Below, one piece after another: positions 14,721 through 24,957 of a stretch of DNA of 26,146 bases (its first letter is position 1; every line of letters begins with the position of its first letter). The notes beneath the pieces are model-generated. The model was not told where the DNA came from, did not search any database, and saw nothing but the letters and a program-made list of their open reading frames with translations. Origin of the DNA: Sphaeroforma arctica JP610. Taxonomy: Eukaryota > Opisthokonta > Ichthyosporea > Ichthyophonida. The stretch is from positions 14,468 through 40,613 of the forward strand of contig NW_014040525.1 of NCBI RefSeq assembly GCF_001186125.1. The letters run 5' to 3'. The translations under genes were made by a program, and so were the position numbers.

Positions 14721-15440
14721 GTGGAGGCCCGGCTTATTATAGACACCCATATGTCACCTGCTCAAACATATGAAATGTCACCCGACAAGTTGAGCATGTG
14801 TGTGTTGTGGGTACAAACAATCTTTTGCTCGGCTTTTCACCGAGAAGACCAAGTGGTATTGTGCGCAGGCATGCATCAATCTTATCCAGACAAGGTACGC
14901 GAGATTTCAATTGAAAGACCAACCTATTGTATAATGAAACTCGCCGACCTGACATGGACTGAACTTTATCCGAGAGCAGATCAGACGTTTTCAAAACGTC
15001 CGATATCTGTAGTGAAATTAACACAGCCAAGTAAGAAGGTTGTGCCCAACACGAATGGAGGACCAGGGAATGGTCGAGACTCACATACGGGAGCGGGAAA
15101 CAATAAAGGAAACAAAGGTGGAGATATAAAGGTGGCCAGAAGAACAAGCATGTGCAAGGTACTGGTGGTCACAAGAACAATGTCAACACCCGTGGGACCT
15201 TGGGCAACAAATCCGCTCAGTCAACAGAGCCTCCTAAGCCAAAGTATATGGAGATCAAGGATTGTGCTGGGACGGATTGTAGCTGGCGCATGACCCAACA
15301 TGAGCCGAATGGACGCTGGAATGGCAGGCACGCGGAGAATTGTAAACATTTTATCGCGAAGTGTGCTGTGTGCTGACTGCGCAGGGACTAGGGGCTACCA
15401 CAAGCATATGTGTAAGGTGCAACCGAAGGTAGAAGTTAAG
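14721..15440 (+). mobile_element. Gag C-terminal / Cys-His-rich segment of the retroelement
   Basis: The first part is mixed in character; the second is Gly/Asn/Lys-rich (NNKGNKGGDIK) and passes into cysteine- and histidine-rich stretches including CADCAGTRGYHKHMC, a C-x2-C-x6-H-x3-C arrangement close to but not the same as the retroviral zinc knuckle C-x2-C-x4-H-x4-C. It lies directly before the protease, as nucleocapsid does in the family. Broken. Confidence 0.45.
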
Positions 15441-15458
15441 TGACAATCTTACCGGATC

Positions 15459-15887
15459 TTGGCACTGAAACAAAAGGATGCACCGCAAGATGGACGTGTC
15501 ATTCTAGATGCACGAGTTAATGGGCATGAAATAAAAGCATTGTTAAATCCGGGCTCGCAAATTTCATGTATGTCATCGAGATTCTGTGAGATAACTGATG
15601 TAACTCGTAAATCAGAACCTACTATGTTTAAATTAGCTGACGAAAGAGAGATTGCGTGTCGTGACATGGCGGTAGATTTGAGGTTTATCCACACCGATCA
15701 ACGGACAACAGCTACAAAGGCGGTCGTCTGTAATACTTTGCCCGACTATGATTTGATAGTGGGGATGGGGGATCTGTTGTCATTAGGTATAACGATTACC
15801 GGTTTACCGACAAGCATTGACCCACAAAAGGATCAATCAGATGATAATCTGTTGATGCCTGTATACAAGCCTTCTAAGACTGTGTGA
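15459..15887 (+). mobile_element. Retropepsin-like protease segment
   Basis: Shows the retropepsin layout: VILDARVNGHEIKALL leading into the active-site strand and SQISCMSSRF, then DYDLIVGMGDLLSLGITI, the second conserved hydrophobic-GM-D-L-L-x-x-GI strand of Ty3/gypsy proteases. Placed between the Cys/His segment and reverse transcriptase, as expected. Part of a dead element. Confidence 0.6.
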
Positions 15888-16199
15888 GAGAGGATACCTC
15901 AATTTACAGAAAATCTAAAGGATCTTATCTGTGAGAATAACAAGATCAGAATCACTGACTGTACTCAGTTCTAAAACTGTGAAAGTGATAGTAAGTCAAT
16001 TTATAGGGAAGCTAAAGGATCTTATCTTTGACAATAACAAGATCAGGATCACTGACTGGGTTCAGTTTAAATCCAACAACGGACTCGTGAGCTTAGACCT
16101 GACAAAGTAGACTCTTCGAAGTTGAAATGTCCGACGCGTAACTACGTAGCATGGCGTCATGAACAGGTAGTTAGAGAACAGGTTAAGGCCTGGTTAGAA

Positions 16200-16860
16200 G
16201 ATGGAGTTATTGCGGTAAATTACTAACTGACTCCAGCCAATCTAGAACTCTTGGCAGTAGACCAGTTCAGCTCAGATGGTACGTTAAAGAAGTTTTGCGT
16301 GTGCCTAGATATGAGTCCTATAAACGCTCTTATACCTGCACACAACTTTCAACTACCAAGAATTAACGAATTGCTGAGAAGAATGGAAGGGGCGAAGATA
16401 TTCTCGACCATAGATGGAAGTATTTTACCTTCACTTGGGATGGACAGCAGTATTCCTTCAAGGGTGCACCATTTGGTTTACATTTTTTACCAGTCTTCCT
16501 TCAGCAGATCATGCAGGACCTGTTTAGAGACATGGACAATGTACAGGTATATATCGACAATATAGTGGTATTTACTAAAACCAAAGAGAAGCATGATAGA
16601 GTTATGCGTGAGGTTTAGCTAGGCTAAACAAGCATAAGTTCAAAATCAACCGCAAGAAATGCCAGTTTGGCGTAAACGGGATTCAGCTGTTGAGATACTG
16701 AGTTTCCGGGGATGGCATTATGATCGACAGCGGAAAGGTCGAACACTTGTTAGACTGGAGAACCCCCACTACACGCAAGGATGTCAATAGCATGTGTGGA
16801 TTCGTCAAGTTCCTGTCAGGCGGAGTTCCTCACTTAGCAAGTTACCTTAAACCCTTCGGA
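16200..16860 (+). mobile_element. Reverse transcriptase segment (Ty3/gypsy)
   Basis: Fingers and palm words typical of Ty3/gypsy are readable in the + frames: CVCLDMSPINALIPAHNFQL, PRINELLRRMEGAKIFSTID, FKGAPFGLHF, and in the thumb CQFGVNGIQLL and DWRTPTTRKDVNS. The order and spacing match the family. Broken; no continuous frame. Confidence 0.75.
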
Positions 16861-16939
16861 CAAACCCTTCGGACATTTACGTTGTCACGAGGGTAAATTG
16901 GGGGCATTGTGGACCAAAAAATGGTGATGATGCCTTTAA

Positions 16940-17345
16940 GCAGCTCAAAACAGTGGTTCAGAAAGCTCAAATAGTCCAGCCACCGAAAGATGGGATACCG
17001 TTTATGGTGGCTACATACGCATCCGACATGGCGTTGGGAGCCGTGCTGTATCAAATGATAGAAGTAAAACCGAGATACGCGCAGTTCTTTAGCAGGGCTA
17101 TGAATTCGTCACAAATCAACTACCCGACGGTGCAACAAGAGCTCCTGGCTGTTGTAACTACACTCACTCATTTCAAGGACTACTTATACGGTACACACTT
17201 CAATGTACTGTGCGATCAGAAATCGTTGCAACATTTAAAAGACATGAAACCCAATTCTCAGTTGGTCAGTCGATGGCACGATACAATCGCGAAAATTTTA
17301 TTCAGCATAACACATTCCGGGAATACACAATTAATTACCGGATAT
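16940..17345 (+). mobile_element. RNase H segment (Ty3/gypsy type)
   Basis: A clear match to the RNase H that follows gypsy reverse transcriptase: FMVATYASDMALGAVLYQ, FFSRAMNSSQINYPTVQQEL, LAVVTTLTHFKDYLYGTHF and a following CDQKSLQHL. In the living family it degrades the RNA strand of the RNA-DNA hybrid. Part of the dead element. Confidence 0.75.
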
Positions 17346-17404
17346 GTTATTCCGCTTCGTACCGGACTTCAACAAGATGGTTCGGGAGTTACTAGCTATG
17401 GATT

Positions 17405-17655
17405 AGATGGTCAATTCTAGATGGTTTAAGATCGCAGACGACATATATGGTCCGCATACCATTGACATGTTTTCAGCTCACCATAATGCGCGACTGCCAC
17501 GATACCGGACTTTAGAACATCCAGAGGGTGATGCGTTTCAAATCGACTTAACAGATGAAAACGCATGGGCGAATCCACCGTGGTTGTTGATACCACAGTT
17601 GCTTAATTATGTACATATACAAGATGCTACCATCACGTTTTGGGTTGTCCCTTAA
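17405..17655 (+). mobile_element. Second RNase H-type segment resembling DIRS elements
   Basis: GPHTIDMFSAHHNARLPRY, then EGDAFQIDLTDENAWANPPW and LLIPQLLNYV match the pattern T-h-D-h-F-[AS]-x3-N-x3-P-R-[YF], D-A-[FL], [YW]-x-NPP and LI-x-x-[VL]L found after the RNase H core in DIRS-type and some gypsy-type retroelements. It follows the ordinary RNase H immediately. The identification rests on remembered family consensus, not on a search. Confidence 0.5.
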
Positions 17656-17659
17656 GACA

Positions 17660-18230
17660 TTCATATAAATGAGTTCCGCAGTTGCTATCAATGATACAAT
17701 GTGAGCCCATATATGTGGATAGAGAGGTATATACTTTCCTCTACCAAGGTACCTGTGTAGTCCAGAAGACGCCTTGGCGACATACAATAATATGTTGAAT
17801 AGATCCAGTTGGCATATCCAAATGGACACAATCCGAGATCTTCAAACGAAAGGTTGAAGAATCCAAGATGCCACTCTTGACACCTAAGTCTCAACATGAG
17901 GCTAGGACGACACATGCACCTGCAGCATGCGTCACCGAGGTACAATCTGATCCTACAGAATCAACGAGGTACTCATCACTAGCGAAAGCATTCTACAGGA
18001 AGATATGTTCTGACAGAGCAACTACATACGAAGCCAAGACATGGTTACTCAAAGTTGATGACCGATTTTCCAGATGTATACGACCACGTAACTCAACTAG
18101 TGGACAAGGCGAATTCACAAGGTAGATCTTTCATGCGAGATGGGACCAGACGAGTCATCAAGTCCAAGTGATGAAGCAGTGAAATCCTTTGACACAGCAA
18201 GTTCATCGGAGGAAGCTATTCTGAAGTGGC
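17660..18230 (+). mobile_element. Linker region between RNase H and integrase
   Basis: Scattered coding-like pieces (PLLTPKSQHEARTTHAP; SLAKAFYRKICSDRATTYEA) with no recognised domain. It presumably belongs to the tether between RNase H and integrase. Confidence 0.35.
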
Positions 18231-19012
18231 TAAGGCAGAATTCTGTGTTCAAACACATGGATAAGGTTAGGACTGAGAAACATTGCAAAAGGTACGTGAT
18301 TGTACTTCTAAAATCTTAAGCGATATATAACTCAGGTTTATCACGAATGCAACGACTGCGAAATTAACCGGATCAAGCGCTACGGATATGCTCCGTTGCG
18401 AAGCGTATCAGAAGATGAGCCGTGGTGCAGGGTTATCATTGACTTGGTTGAGCTACCCTCGTCCGAACACACGAAGGATAAGTATGTCTGTCACGTGTTT
18501 GATGTTGCTTCAAGATAAAACATATTATATCCTCTGAAAGATAAATCAACACAAACTGTGGCTGAATCTTGGCTGGCCAGTTATTGTATGTTCCGACAAT
18601 GGTAGTGAGTTTATAGGGGATGCCATGACGACACAGTTACTCGTTGCGGGATCATGCCATAAGATGGGCGTACCTTATAAGCCTCAGACACTAGATGCGA
18701 ATGAGGTACGTCATAGAAAGATGAAGAGGTTCATGCGTGGAGCATTGCTAGACGACGCTGACACGTGACCTTACTCAATCAACTGGGTACAGACACAAAT
18801 GAACGAGACACCTGATTCAGTAATTGGTACAACACCCGCTCACTATTTCAAGGACCGTTATAGTGAATTACAAGTACTTTTCAACAAGAATTCTCAAGAA
18901 GATCATGTGTTACCATGGTTAGAGACGATGCGTCGTACCAGAGACGTCGTCTTTCCTTGTTTGAGAAAAATGAAGGATATCGCACTCAAGAAAAGACAGA
19001 AGCGATGAAATG
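18231..19012 (+). mobile_element. Integrase segment
   Basis: YHECNDCEINRIKRYGYAPL is the end of the zinc-binding domain. It is followed by WCRVIIDLVELPSS and VCHVFDVASR (first catalytic strand area), VVCSDNGSEFIGDAM (second catalytic aspartate area), and later NWVQTQMNETPDSVIGTTPA, the helix and TP-x-x motif typical of Ty3/gypsy integrases. Integrase inserts the DNA copy into host chromosomes in active relatives. Broken here. Confidence 0.75.
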
Positions 19013-19616
19013 ACTCAAAGAAGACAGTCGAGTTTGAGGTAGGCGATATAGTCATCATCATGGCTCACAATTCCGACACAACTGTGCTTACGGCTAAATA
19101 CATTGGACCATTCAAGATTTCAGTGCCCTTGAAGAAGAGCGGAACTTACGAGGTGAACAATGATGACGATTCAGGCGCTCTTAATATCGGATCACATCGC
19201 ATTCCGATGATATAAATCATCCTTCGCCGCGCACGTGAAGCTACTACACCTCATATCTTACGAAATTAAGAAGATTCTGTGGAAGTACAAGCATGAGGAC
19301 ATGACATGCTACACAACGGAGTTTGCAGATGGCGCACAATACGATCCACCTTCATCAGTATTTGATGATCCAGACGCATTGAAGGCTTTTAATAAGACGT
19401 TTTGCAAACGTTGATGCGGAGGCTATCGTACCTACAAACAAACGTTCTGATGTAGTCAAGATATATTTGCAGACATCATTCATTCTAAGGTTCAAAGACC
19501 ATGGAATGTACATACCCCCAAAAGGCACTAAGAAACGTCCCATCCACCATCGGGGACCACAAGGACCTAAACCCAAACGTAATAGAGCAACCGTGTATCT
19601 TATAAAGTCTAAGTAA
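19013..19616 (+). mobile_element. GPY/F module, chromodomain-like segment and basic pol tail
   Basis: VEFEVGDIVIIMAHNSD and AKYIGPFKIS match the GPY/F module of gypsy integrase C-termini. Next, YEIKKILWKYKHEDMTCY with a following YDPPSSVF resembles a chromodomain (hydrophobic E-KIL, a tyrosine strand, a tWEP-like turn). A basic end follows (PPKGTKKRPIHHRGPQGP), with a stop at 19614. In chromoviruses such tails bind histone marks and steer integration. The chromodomain call is tentative. Confidence 0.5.
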
Positions 19617-20307
19617 ACTTTGTCTACGAGAATATAATATAAGCATTGAGGCCAATATATGATCGAAACCCGTTTCTTCCTTTAGCTTGTACAATTCATG
19701 TTAGCTTTTCGAGTATGTATGCTTCAAAACACATATAAGCCAACATATGAATTTTAAAGCTGAGGAAGGGGGGGGAGGGGGGGAGGGGCTGTGTAAAATC
19801 AGCGGGTTCCTATAGTAGAAGCACATGATAAAAGTATATTATAAACGTACTAACGTTTAAGCGTTGAAACGCAATTGTAGATATTTGTGACTGCAAAACA
19901 ATCAAATAATCTAGATTTAGATATATTGAAATGCAGAAAACAAACAAACAAACAAATAATCTGTTATTAGATATTTGTAATTGCATACAACAGAGGTCGG
20001 AGGCTCTGTTGATATTGATATTGTGGCTTTTCTATAACGATATGTTTTCCACCAGAGAATATTGGGATATAATACTTAGGAGTCTCAGGTGAAATTGACA
20101 CTTGATGACACATGTTATATTTCCGAATTCTCTCAGCGCGAGATAACCCACTGAGAAATGGGGCATGAAAATGACCCCCCCTAGCCAGCTGACTAGATGT
20201 GCCCGCCTATGCCTTCAATGGAATGGAGAGTTAGGTACCATGTGATGGGGCATAGGTGCAGACATTTAACTGTACCAACATTGTGTTTTTGATTTATTTT
20301 TAATTTT
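19617..20307. other. Non-coding stretch with polypurine tract
   Basis: An uninterrupted purine run of 27 bases (19762-19788, GAGGAAGGGGGG and on) lies about 145 bp after the end of pol, followed by CTGTGTAAAATC. This is where a retroelement's plus-strand primer (polypurine tract) should be. AAACAAACAAACAAAC-type repeats lie near 19937, and related words around TTAGATAT(A/T)TTG repeat near 19875, 19917 and 19965. No gene seen. Confidence 0.55.
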
Positions 20308-20645
20308 CTTAAGTTGGACTTAGAGTTATTTTATTAGCAATTGCGATTGGAGAACTGCTTCAAAGCATTAAATGATAGGGGAAGGAAATATCTTGCATCC
20401 AATGCAATAAAATCTGATCTTAGATACTGATACCAAATAAATCTAGTCTAGAGTGAAGTAGTGAGTAATTAGAGTGGAACTATATAGACAATAGTCTCAG
20501 TCTTAAATCCCCTAATATTTAGCTCATTGCCGACGGCTGACGCTGAACTTAAATTACATTGTGTAAATTTACTTCTATATCATATATTCTTTTATGTTAC
20601 GTTAACTTATTGGTATCGATAGCCAGCCTGGTTAGTCTGACTTAT
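20308..20645 (+). repeat. Right LTR-like repeat
   Basis: It begins CTTAAGTTGGACTTAGAGTT and ends CCAGCCTGGTTAGTCTGACT. It matches the left copy and has about 60 extra bases after AAATAAATCTAG. If the LTR starts at the polypurine tract near 19790, this is only its second half; the first half has no clear partner upstream of 11080. An ATG (20671) of an unassigned reading frame follows 26 bp after its end. Confidence 0.65.
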
Positions 20646-20661
20646 ACATTATTGGGATGCC

Positions 20662-21093
20662 TTGAATCGAATGTTTGCAGAAACATATTCCACGATACCG
20701 GAAATCAATCAGCATGAATTGACTAAGTGTGCGACGTACCTGAAGGAGTTGCACGGCAAGTATGATGGGGCTGCCGGGTTCTCGAACTTTCCCAAACGAG
20801 GCTCGTCTTATTTAACTTTACTCTCAAATATAAGTACTCTGCGATGGCCGGTATCAAATGCTGTGACACACAGTGATCTCCCAACAGTGCATGTTGACGA
20901 GCAGTTGTTACTATTCCAGGACTGTGACGTTCGTGCCCGCAAGCATGCTGGGGAAGTGAAGGGTGGTACAAGAGACACCCCAATTATCAACTTCAAGCTG
21001 AAGCTCATCGATGCTAAAAGGCAGAGAACGAAAGTATGCGTGGTGTTTCCCAGAGTATTATTGGGCGACCAGTATTTTATGTTGCTGCTATGA
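20662..21093 (+). CDS. Unassigned coding-like segment, start of region 4
   Basis: About 143 codons, first ATG at 20671 (MFAETYSTIPEINQHELTKC). It later reads LPTVHVDEQLLLFQDCDV and TPIINFKLKLIDAKRQR. Balanced composition and alternating hydrophobic strands suggest a real, mostly beta protein, but I cannot name a family. It follows the right-hand repeat directly. Together with the next entries it may be part of a virus-like or mobile element now in decay. Confidence 0.4.
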   Translation: MNRMFAETYSTIPEINQHELTKCATYLKELHGKYDGAAGFSNFPKRGSSYLTLLSNISTLRWPVSNAVTHSDLPTVHVDEQLLLFQDCDVRARKHAGEVKGGTRDTPIINFKLKLIDAKRQRTKVCVVFPRVLLGDQYFMLLL

Positions 21094-21219
21094 ATATGAT
21101 ACTTGAAAACTCAGCAGACCATCGGATGGTTTTACGCCTGGCTGCATCGTCCAGTGAAAGTCTTCCTTGGCGTCCATGTTCGCATCTCTCTTCAGGATGA
21201 GTAGTAAGACATTTGAGTT

Positions 21220-22100
21220 CCGAGATGGATCAGTCACGCATGTTAATTGAGGAATTCAAGAAAGCGAAGGCTGATTGGATGATGTTGAAAGGGTTGTATG
21301 ATGCACGAGGTCAAGCGAATATGATGGAAAAGAACGGTGTGTAGACCGAGTTACAATTGCGTCACCAAGAATGTGGATCAATTCAAATTTTACGTTCGAT
21401 GAGATGTCGACAGTTTTGACCGTGGATACACTATGGAAACCAATCAAGAAGCGTTTGGTATCACTGATGTTTCGGGGTGGCACGAGGATGACGATGACAA
21501 GGTACTTGTGCAGTCGCTTGCACAAGATATTATAAGTTCAGTCCCTATTGTGGTTATCCACGTTTTACAACACTTGGTAATGGGCAACAGACTTAAGATT
21601 GTGCAGGACCTCCGTACATATGGGCACTTCAATATGAGACTGGACATTTGTTGCACAAAGGAAGAGTACGTTAATCATATTATGGAATTGTCGCATACGT
21701 TGTTGACAACATGCGTTCATCCCCACACTGTATTTAAACACCAAGCTGGTCTTCAGTTCCGCGGTATTCAAGTCAATGAATTATCATTTGATACAGGAAG
21801 GATATGTATACAGGAATTTGGAGTTTGCGTGTGAGATGGGGAAGGTGTCTGTGTCTCATGGCGAGACCCTCGTACAAAAGTGGTCTAATGGGATGCAACA
21901 AATGAATCCACGACTTTTACATTCAATGCCAATTCCCGAAATCCCGGCAGATGACGACGATGCGCTCATGAAACACGAGGCACGTTTCCGTACTCATCAC
22001 CCAAGTGCAACTGACTACAATGTGCTATTGAACCACGAATTGCGTTCATTTCTCATGGCCCCTAAAAAAATGAATATAAACTGTGGTGATATGTAAATTG
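21220..22100 (+). other. Unassigned coding-like segments
   Basis: Successive + strand segments with coding character: EEFKKAKADWMMLKGLYDAR near 21250, an acidic-then-hydrophobic stretch (GWHEDDDDKVLVQSLAQD and TYGHFNMRLDICCTKEEY) at 21433-21834, and RNLEFACEMGKVSVSHGE at 21776-22096. No family is recognised. The segments are not one clean frame, as expected of an old decaying element. Confidence 0.35.
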
Positions 22101-22119
22101 ATTCTATTTTTTTTAAATC

Positions 22120-22655
22120 ATGTGTAGAATACATGTATCGGAAATATTTAGTTCAGCAGTTAAATCTTCAGGGTCCGATTTACTTGCAATTGAGTTTCGG
22201 TCGAAAGCCGATACGCCTACCGAGTATGCTCCAAGACTGACCGATGGCACTGATATAGTATCGCACTATCATTTGCTCCCATCAAAATCCTTCAACAGTG
22301 ACATATTGGGCTTTCCATCTTGGATGACATAAAAAGGGAACCAAAAATTGTTTGTCGAGTACAGAACTATCGCTATGTCATCGAGCTCCAGAAGTACCAC
22401 AGAGCATTCCACTTTCGCGATGCCACCACGTATCTGGCACACCTGTACTCGAGACCAGACTTATCGTCTTGTGAACCGATTCTGCCACATGTCCTTGTCC
22501 GCGAATACTCTGATTTGGATATGCGTGGGAATATGACAGAAATGGTGCTAGTTTATTATTTAAATTTGGATGTACAGTACCAAATAGGTACTTACGTCTG
22601 TATACTGGAACAAAAGCGAGAATCATCAAGACGTTACTACGTTGACTGCTTCTAG
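22120..22655 (+). other. Unassigned coding-like segments
   Basis: Includes SGSDLLAIEFRSKADTPTEY at 22120-22332 and RVQNYRYVIELQKYHRAFHF, then DLSSCEPILPHVLVREYSDL at 22320-22655. Aromatic and beta-like composition continues from the previous segments. Function unknown. An antisense frame at 22378-22815 exists but looks like a shadow. Confidence 0.35.
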
Positions 22656-22783
22656 GCCAGGGTATAACAGTTTCAGTTTTCTTATTATTTACCAAAGACA
22701 CGTATTTTCGGCCATGACAGAACTGGCGGAAAACGTGACTGACCTCAAAACATCTGGCACAAAGTGACGTCGAATGAGTAAGC

Positions 22784-23330
22784 GACATGGTTGACTGGTC
22801 GATGTATGGACGCAATCAGCTGTTACGTGCACCATATGTTGTTGTGAAAGTAGCGACGCGCGATGTGGACAGCGAGCGTACGTACATTAACGTTGATGGG
22901 TCGGTGCTGAAGATATAATACGGTGGGGAATTTTCATGGTCAATGTCCACCACGACGGCCACACATGTGTCTGTAACTTGCAGTCCGACTACAGATGTCG
23001 ATCCAGTTTATGCAGCGAAATCGGTCTCACTTGGACCTAAGCCTAGTGAGAAACATTTGGAAACATCACAAACCTGTCTCGAGGACCTAACGAGGCTGGT
23101 GATATCGAACCAATTGTCATCAGACAAATTTGACGTCCAGGAGGCATCGATCAGAACATGTTTCTGTTTTGGTCGATGCAAAGTCAAAGACATCCATAAC
23201 AAGGTCTGATTTCCAGTAGAGACGGCTCGGGAATATTTCAAGCTCGCCGGACTTGTGAAGTTCATTTTCGGCTATGAGCATGGGTGGACCATTTTCACTA
23301 CTTATGTATCACGTTCAGATTACTAAAATG
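22784..23330 (+). other. Unassigned coding-like segments, possibly capsid-like
   Basis: Readable words are MVDWSMYGRNQLLRAPYVVV, SVTCSPTTDVDPVYAAKSVS, HLETSQTCLEDLTRLVISNQ and EYFKLAGLVKFIFGYEHGW. The last two lie in the order and spacing seen near the C terminus of some picorna-like jelly-roll capsid proteins (a short helix L-x-x-L-x-R, then a hydrophobic-aromatic strand). The resemblance is loose and I would not name a family. Confidence 0.25.
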
Positions 23331-23491
23331 GGAACGCAGACAGAGTTTAAGAGTCGTACCGTTCACAATATGATGACATGCCATATCAATAACAACGACA
23401 TCCTAGTACACAATATGATGATGAGAAAATTGAATGTCGCTAGACTTAGGAAGAAGGGCATTTTAAGTTCCAGAATAATATGTTACTTTAT

Positions 23492-24025
23492 CGTTACTTG
23501 TACGATATTAACCTGAAAATAAACTATCAAACTTGAATATCGGATTGTCATTTAGTGTCATACACGTCTGACGTAAAGGATGCATGATTAATGAAATATA
23601 TTGTTACAAATATTTTCAATGCATTCACACACCATCATCGACGATAGAAATAAATTGTAACTCAGCACAAATGATTATGGTTATGAAAGTGATGATTTTC
23701 GTTACATTCTCGATGATGACGGCTGGAATTGTTTCGTACTTTCAGCGGTTTAGTATTCGTTACTTGTACGATGCTATCCTGAAAATAAACTTTTAAACTT
23801 AGAATATCGGATTGTCGTTTAGTGTCATACACGTCTGACGTAAAGGATGCATGTTTAATGAAATATATTGTTACAAACATATTCAATGCATTCACGCACC
23901 ATCATCGATGATAGAAATAAATTGTTACTCAGCACAAATGATTATGGCTATGAAAGTAATAATTTTTGTTACATTCTCGAATATGACGGCTGGTATTGTT
24001 TTGTACTATCAGCGATTTAGATACA
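23492..24025. repeat. 267-bp tandem duplication
   Basis: CGTTACTTGTACGAT at 23492 recurs at 23758, and AATATCGGATTGTC at 23536 recurs at 23803, giving a 266-267 bp period. Both copies contain TAATGAAATATATTGTTACAA and CACCATCATCGA. The second copy stays similar to about 24025. Identity is high, so the duplication is younger than the decay around it. Confidence 0.9.
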
Positions 24026-24150
24026 TGCAAATTAAAGCTGATGTGTCTAGAATAAACGAATATTCTATCGTGTTGCAGAGAGCAATAGCCGATGTCACCC
24101 TAGTGCTACCACACGATGAACAGAGACAAAAATCAATGGATCAGGTGTAA
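23584..24150 (+). other. Paired small reading frames with hydrophobic segment
   Basis: Each repeat copy has a frame starting M-[IF]-NEIYCYK (23584-23796, 70 codons; 23851-24150, 99 codons). Both hold a hydrophobic stretch of about 17 residues (MKVMIFVTFSMMTAGIV and MKVIIFVTFSNMTAGIV) that could be membrane-spanning. The second continues beyond the repeat into a helical, charged tail (ADVSRINEYSIVLQRAIADV). No family recognised. Confidence 0.35.
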
Positions 24151-24649
24151 AATCATTCCCATCGTGTCCATCAGGAACGCATGGTAAACCAATCGTGGGC
24201 TGCGATGTTCATGGAGGTAACGGCGTCCAAACTCTGTGCTAGCTTTGCCATAACGGTGCCAGTGTACCGTTTTGGTCTGTTGTTGTGGGTGTTAGCATCA
24301 GATTGGAGTGAAATATATTTGAAAGGTTTCTTGTATACGTTTCGGATCGTATTATGATCTGCGACCCGTTTGAATTGTACATAGTGTCGACTGTGAGTAT
24401 GTACTCATTTTGCTTGTACAGTTTCTGGAGTAAAATATCGACATGTCGACAGGGGTATTTACTCGTCGCTAGGTAGATTTGGGTCAGCAAATTGGGCGGC
24501 GAGCTTGCTGATAATGTCTTTTTTCTGCATGTCATCGTTTGAGAGACAGCTCGTCATCTTTCAGGGCTTCGTCATATTCACGTAAAGGTCATCAGCGCTG
24601 GGAATGGTGGGCTGCTTAGTTTTTTTTTGTTTTTTTTTAGACGTCATAT
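24151..24649 (-). other. Minus-strand coding-like segments with lysine-rich start
   Basis: Read on the minus strand, the stretch begins MTSKKKQKKTKQPTIPSADD near 24649, then has helical charged pieces (DIISKLAAQFADPNLPSDE), the 98-codon frame at 24239-24535, and AKLAQSLDAVTSMNIAAHDW near 24200. The lysine-rich start recalls the MTKR starts at 11970 and 13013. Likely the remains of an oppositely oriented gene of a mobile element; family unknown. Confidence 0.3.
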
Positions 24650-24659
24650 TTTGTAATCA

Positions 24660-24957
24660 CAGTGCAAATGTTTAAGTCAAAAATCATATTAACAGAAATA
24701 TACTAACATTGAGCGAGTTACTAAAATGTCTGAATATAATAGGTTATTTATCGAGTTACTGATGACACGTCCAGGCATGTTCACAGATGCTTCAAACATG
24801 GTTCTTCTCTATGTATTCGCGGGGTCAAACATGACAGGAACGTGTCACAAATCCGGTACAATCTGGTAGAAACTAGAATATGTTGAAACGTAAAAACCCG
24901 ACAACGTCTAATTTATTAAAAACATAGCTGAAAATAAGTGTGGTTTCTGCTGTATTT
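24660..24957. other. Non-coding, nothing recognised
   Basis: About 300 bp of moderately AT-rich sequence with no supported gene or repeat. Confidence 0.5.

Larger units (their letters stand above)
11080..20645 (+). mobile_element. Old, broken Ty3/gypsy-type LTR retroelement (chromovirus-like)
   Basis: The order protease, reverse transcriptase, RNase H, integrase places this in Ty3/gypsy (copia elements have integrase before reverse transcriptase). A GPY/F module and a chromodomain-like segment after the integrase point to a chromovirus. Diverged direct repeats at 11080-11368 (with 11915-11940) and 20308-20645 are candidate LTRs. They differ at very roughly a fifth of alignable positions by eye, which means an old insertion. 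The copy is clearly dead, with more than ten breaks. The left repeat is interrupted by a 546-bp block. No convincing primer-binding site was found, so exact ends are uncertain. Confidence 0.7.

Noticed and set aside
22378-22815. 145-codon minus-strand frame
   Set aside because: It overlaps + strand segments with better coding character and shows no domain; probably a shadow.
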